NCBI GenBank assembly: GCA_964593555.1
Contig: CAZQIC010000108.1
Span: forward strand, 1-16,940
Origin: CAZQIC01 sp964593555
GTDB taxonomy: Bacteria > Bacteroidota > Bacteroidia > JAFLBG01
Length of the DNA: 16,940 nt
Reading direction: 5' to 3'
Position 1 is the stretch's first letter. Each line of letters begins with the position of its first letter. Positions 16,649 through 16,940 of this stretch are shown here, one piece after another. The translations under genes were made by a program, and so were the position numbers. The notes under the pieces are model-generated. The model had not been told where the DNA came from and did not search any database. It saw nothing but the letters and a program-made list of their open reading frames with translations.

Positions 16649-16940
16649 TTATTGACGTTTAAAGCTACAAAAAAGAAAATTCTGAATTGTTTTAAATGGT
16701 GTTAAGTGATCCTCAGTAATACATTTTATCCGCTTAAATGCAACCTCAAAGCATGCAGACATGGAAGTTTCGTTATATTGCCTAATTTCTAACCCACTAC
16801 ATTTTGTTGGTCCACTTTCAGAAAATGTGCCGAGTATCAGATAACCATCGAGTTTAATGGCATCTTCGGCAATCGAAACATATTTATATAGGGGAGTTCT
16901 AAAAATCAAATTGTTAATAAATAACGATATAACTAATTGA
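16649..16940 (-). CDS. 3' fragment of a class I SAM-dependent methyltransferase, broken at the terminal repeat
   Basis: Residues encoded from about 16885 down to the TAA at 16649 (KYVSIAEDAIKLDGYLILG, then GTFSESGPTKCSGLE, and ending TPFKTIQNFLFCSF) match the C-terminal third of a family of small SAM-dependent methyltransferases as I remember them. The SAM-binding N-terminal part is absent. The frame stays open through the 55-bp repeat to the contig edge, but the sequence there (FINNLIFRTPLY) does not look like the family's expected HFLT-type segment. The gene therefore seems interrupted exactly at the repeat border, and the fragment is probably non-functional. A TTG at 16909 could start an 86-residue chimera. 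The substrate is unknown. It reads toward the efflux operon, ending 47 bp before the His-rich gene. Confidence 0.75.
   Translation of the reverse strand, partial: QLVISLFINNLIFRTPLYKYVSIAEDAIKLDGYLILGTFSESGPTKCSGLEIRQYNETSMSACFEVAFKRIKCITEDHLTPFKTIQNFLFCSFKRQ
16886..16940. repeat. Right copy of exact 55-bp terminal inverted repeat
   Basis: This is the perfect reverse complement of bases 1-55. The tip facing the window reads ATATAGGGGAGTTCT, and the repeat would continue beyond the contig. Both copies present the same tip to the window, so the flanking elements, if mobile, would be in opposite orientation. Confidence 0.9.

Noticed and set aside
1..16940. Terminal inverted repeats as the telomeres of a linear plasmid or phage
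   Set aside because: The gene content is chromosomal (tRNA-Asp, T9SS proteins, efflux operon), there are no replication or structural genes, and the exact 55-bp length is better explained by a shared assembly vertex.
9589..16940. Genomic island integrated at tRNA-Asp
   Set aside because: No integrase is present and I found no second copy of the tRNA 3' end (GTTCGAGTCCCGTCCCGACC) farther right.

Overview
The window looks like a low-GC chromosomal contig from a member of the Bacteroidota. Two adjacent genes carry different type IX secretion (T9SS) sorting domains: type A on a subtilase and type B ('gliding motility-associated C-terminal') on a repeat protein. The tRNA gene is preceded by a Bacteroidota-type promoter (TTTG, 19 bp, TATTTTTG). 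Start codons lack clear Shine-Dalgarno sites, which fits the phylum. I cannot assign a genus.

Left half (+ strand): a secreted S8 serine protease with its own strong terminator (134-2466); a secreted seven-bladed SBBP beta-propeller with four SprB-like repeats (2639-5545); a DUF3857/transglutaminase-like periplasmic protein fused to a DUF2569-like membrane domain (5763-8318); and a membrane-anchored alpha/beta hydrolase (8584-9447). Each is separated by about 217-265 bp, so they are probably separate transcription units. A tRNA-Asp(GTC) with promoter and terminator follows (9508-9706).

Right half (- strand): a heavy-metal-type RND efflux operon read from right to left. It begins with a His-rich secreted protein (16601-16209) and, after a 212-bp spacer that may hold a structured leader, a His-rich lipoprotein (15996-15775). 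The adaptor lipoprotein (15749-14253), the RND pump (14240-11094) and a TolC-like outer-membrane factor (11092-9908) follow with gaps of 25, 12 and 1 bp. The layout suggests that periplasmic His-rich proteins bind or buffer a divalent metal which the tripartite pump exports. The metal is not known; the His/Asp/Glu-rich, Met-poor character leans toward Ni/Co/Zn rather than Cu/Ag. No regulator gene is in the window.

Ends: bases 1-55 are the exact reverse complement of 16886-16940, and the match stops at exactly 55 bp on both sides. A methyltransferase gene at the right end loses its homology precisely at this boundary. The simplest reading is that both contig ends run into the same multicopy repeat, probably a mobile element, which the assembler could not cross; 55 is also a common assembler k-mer size. 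The most useful leads for new biology are the His-rich secreted proteins, the unusual RND subclass and the possible structured leader between them.
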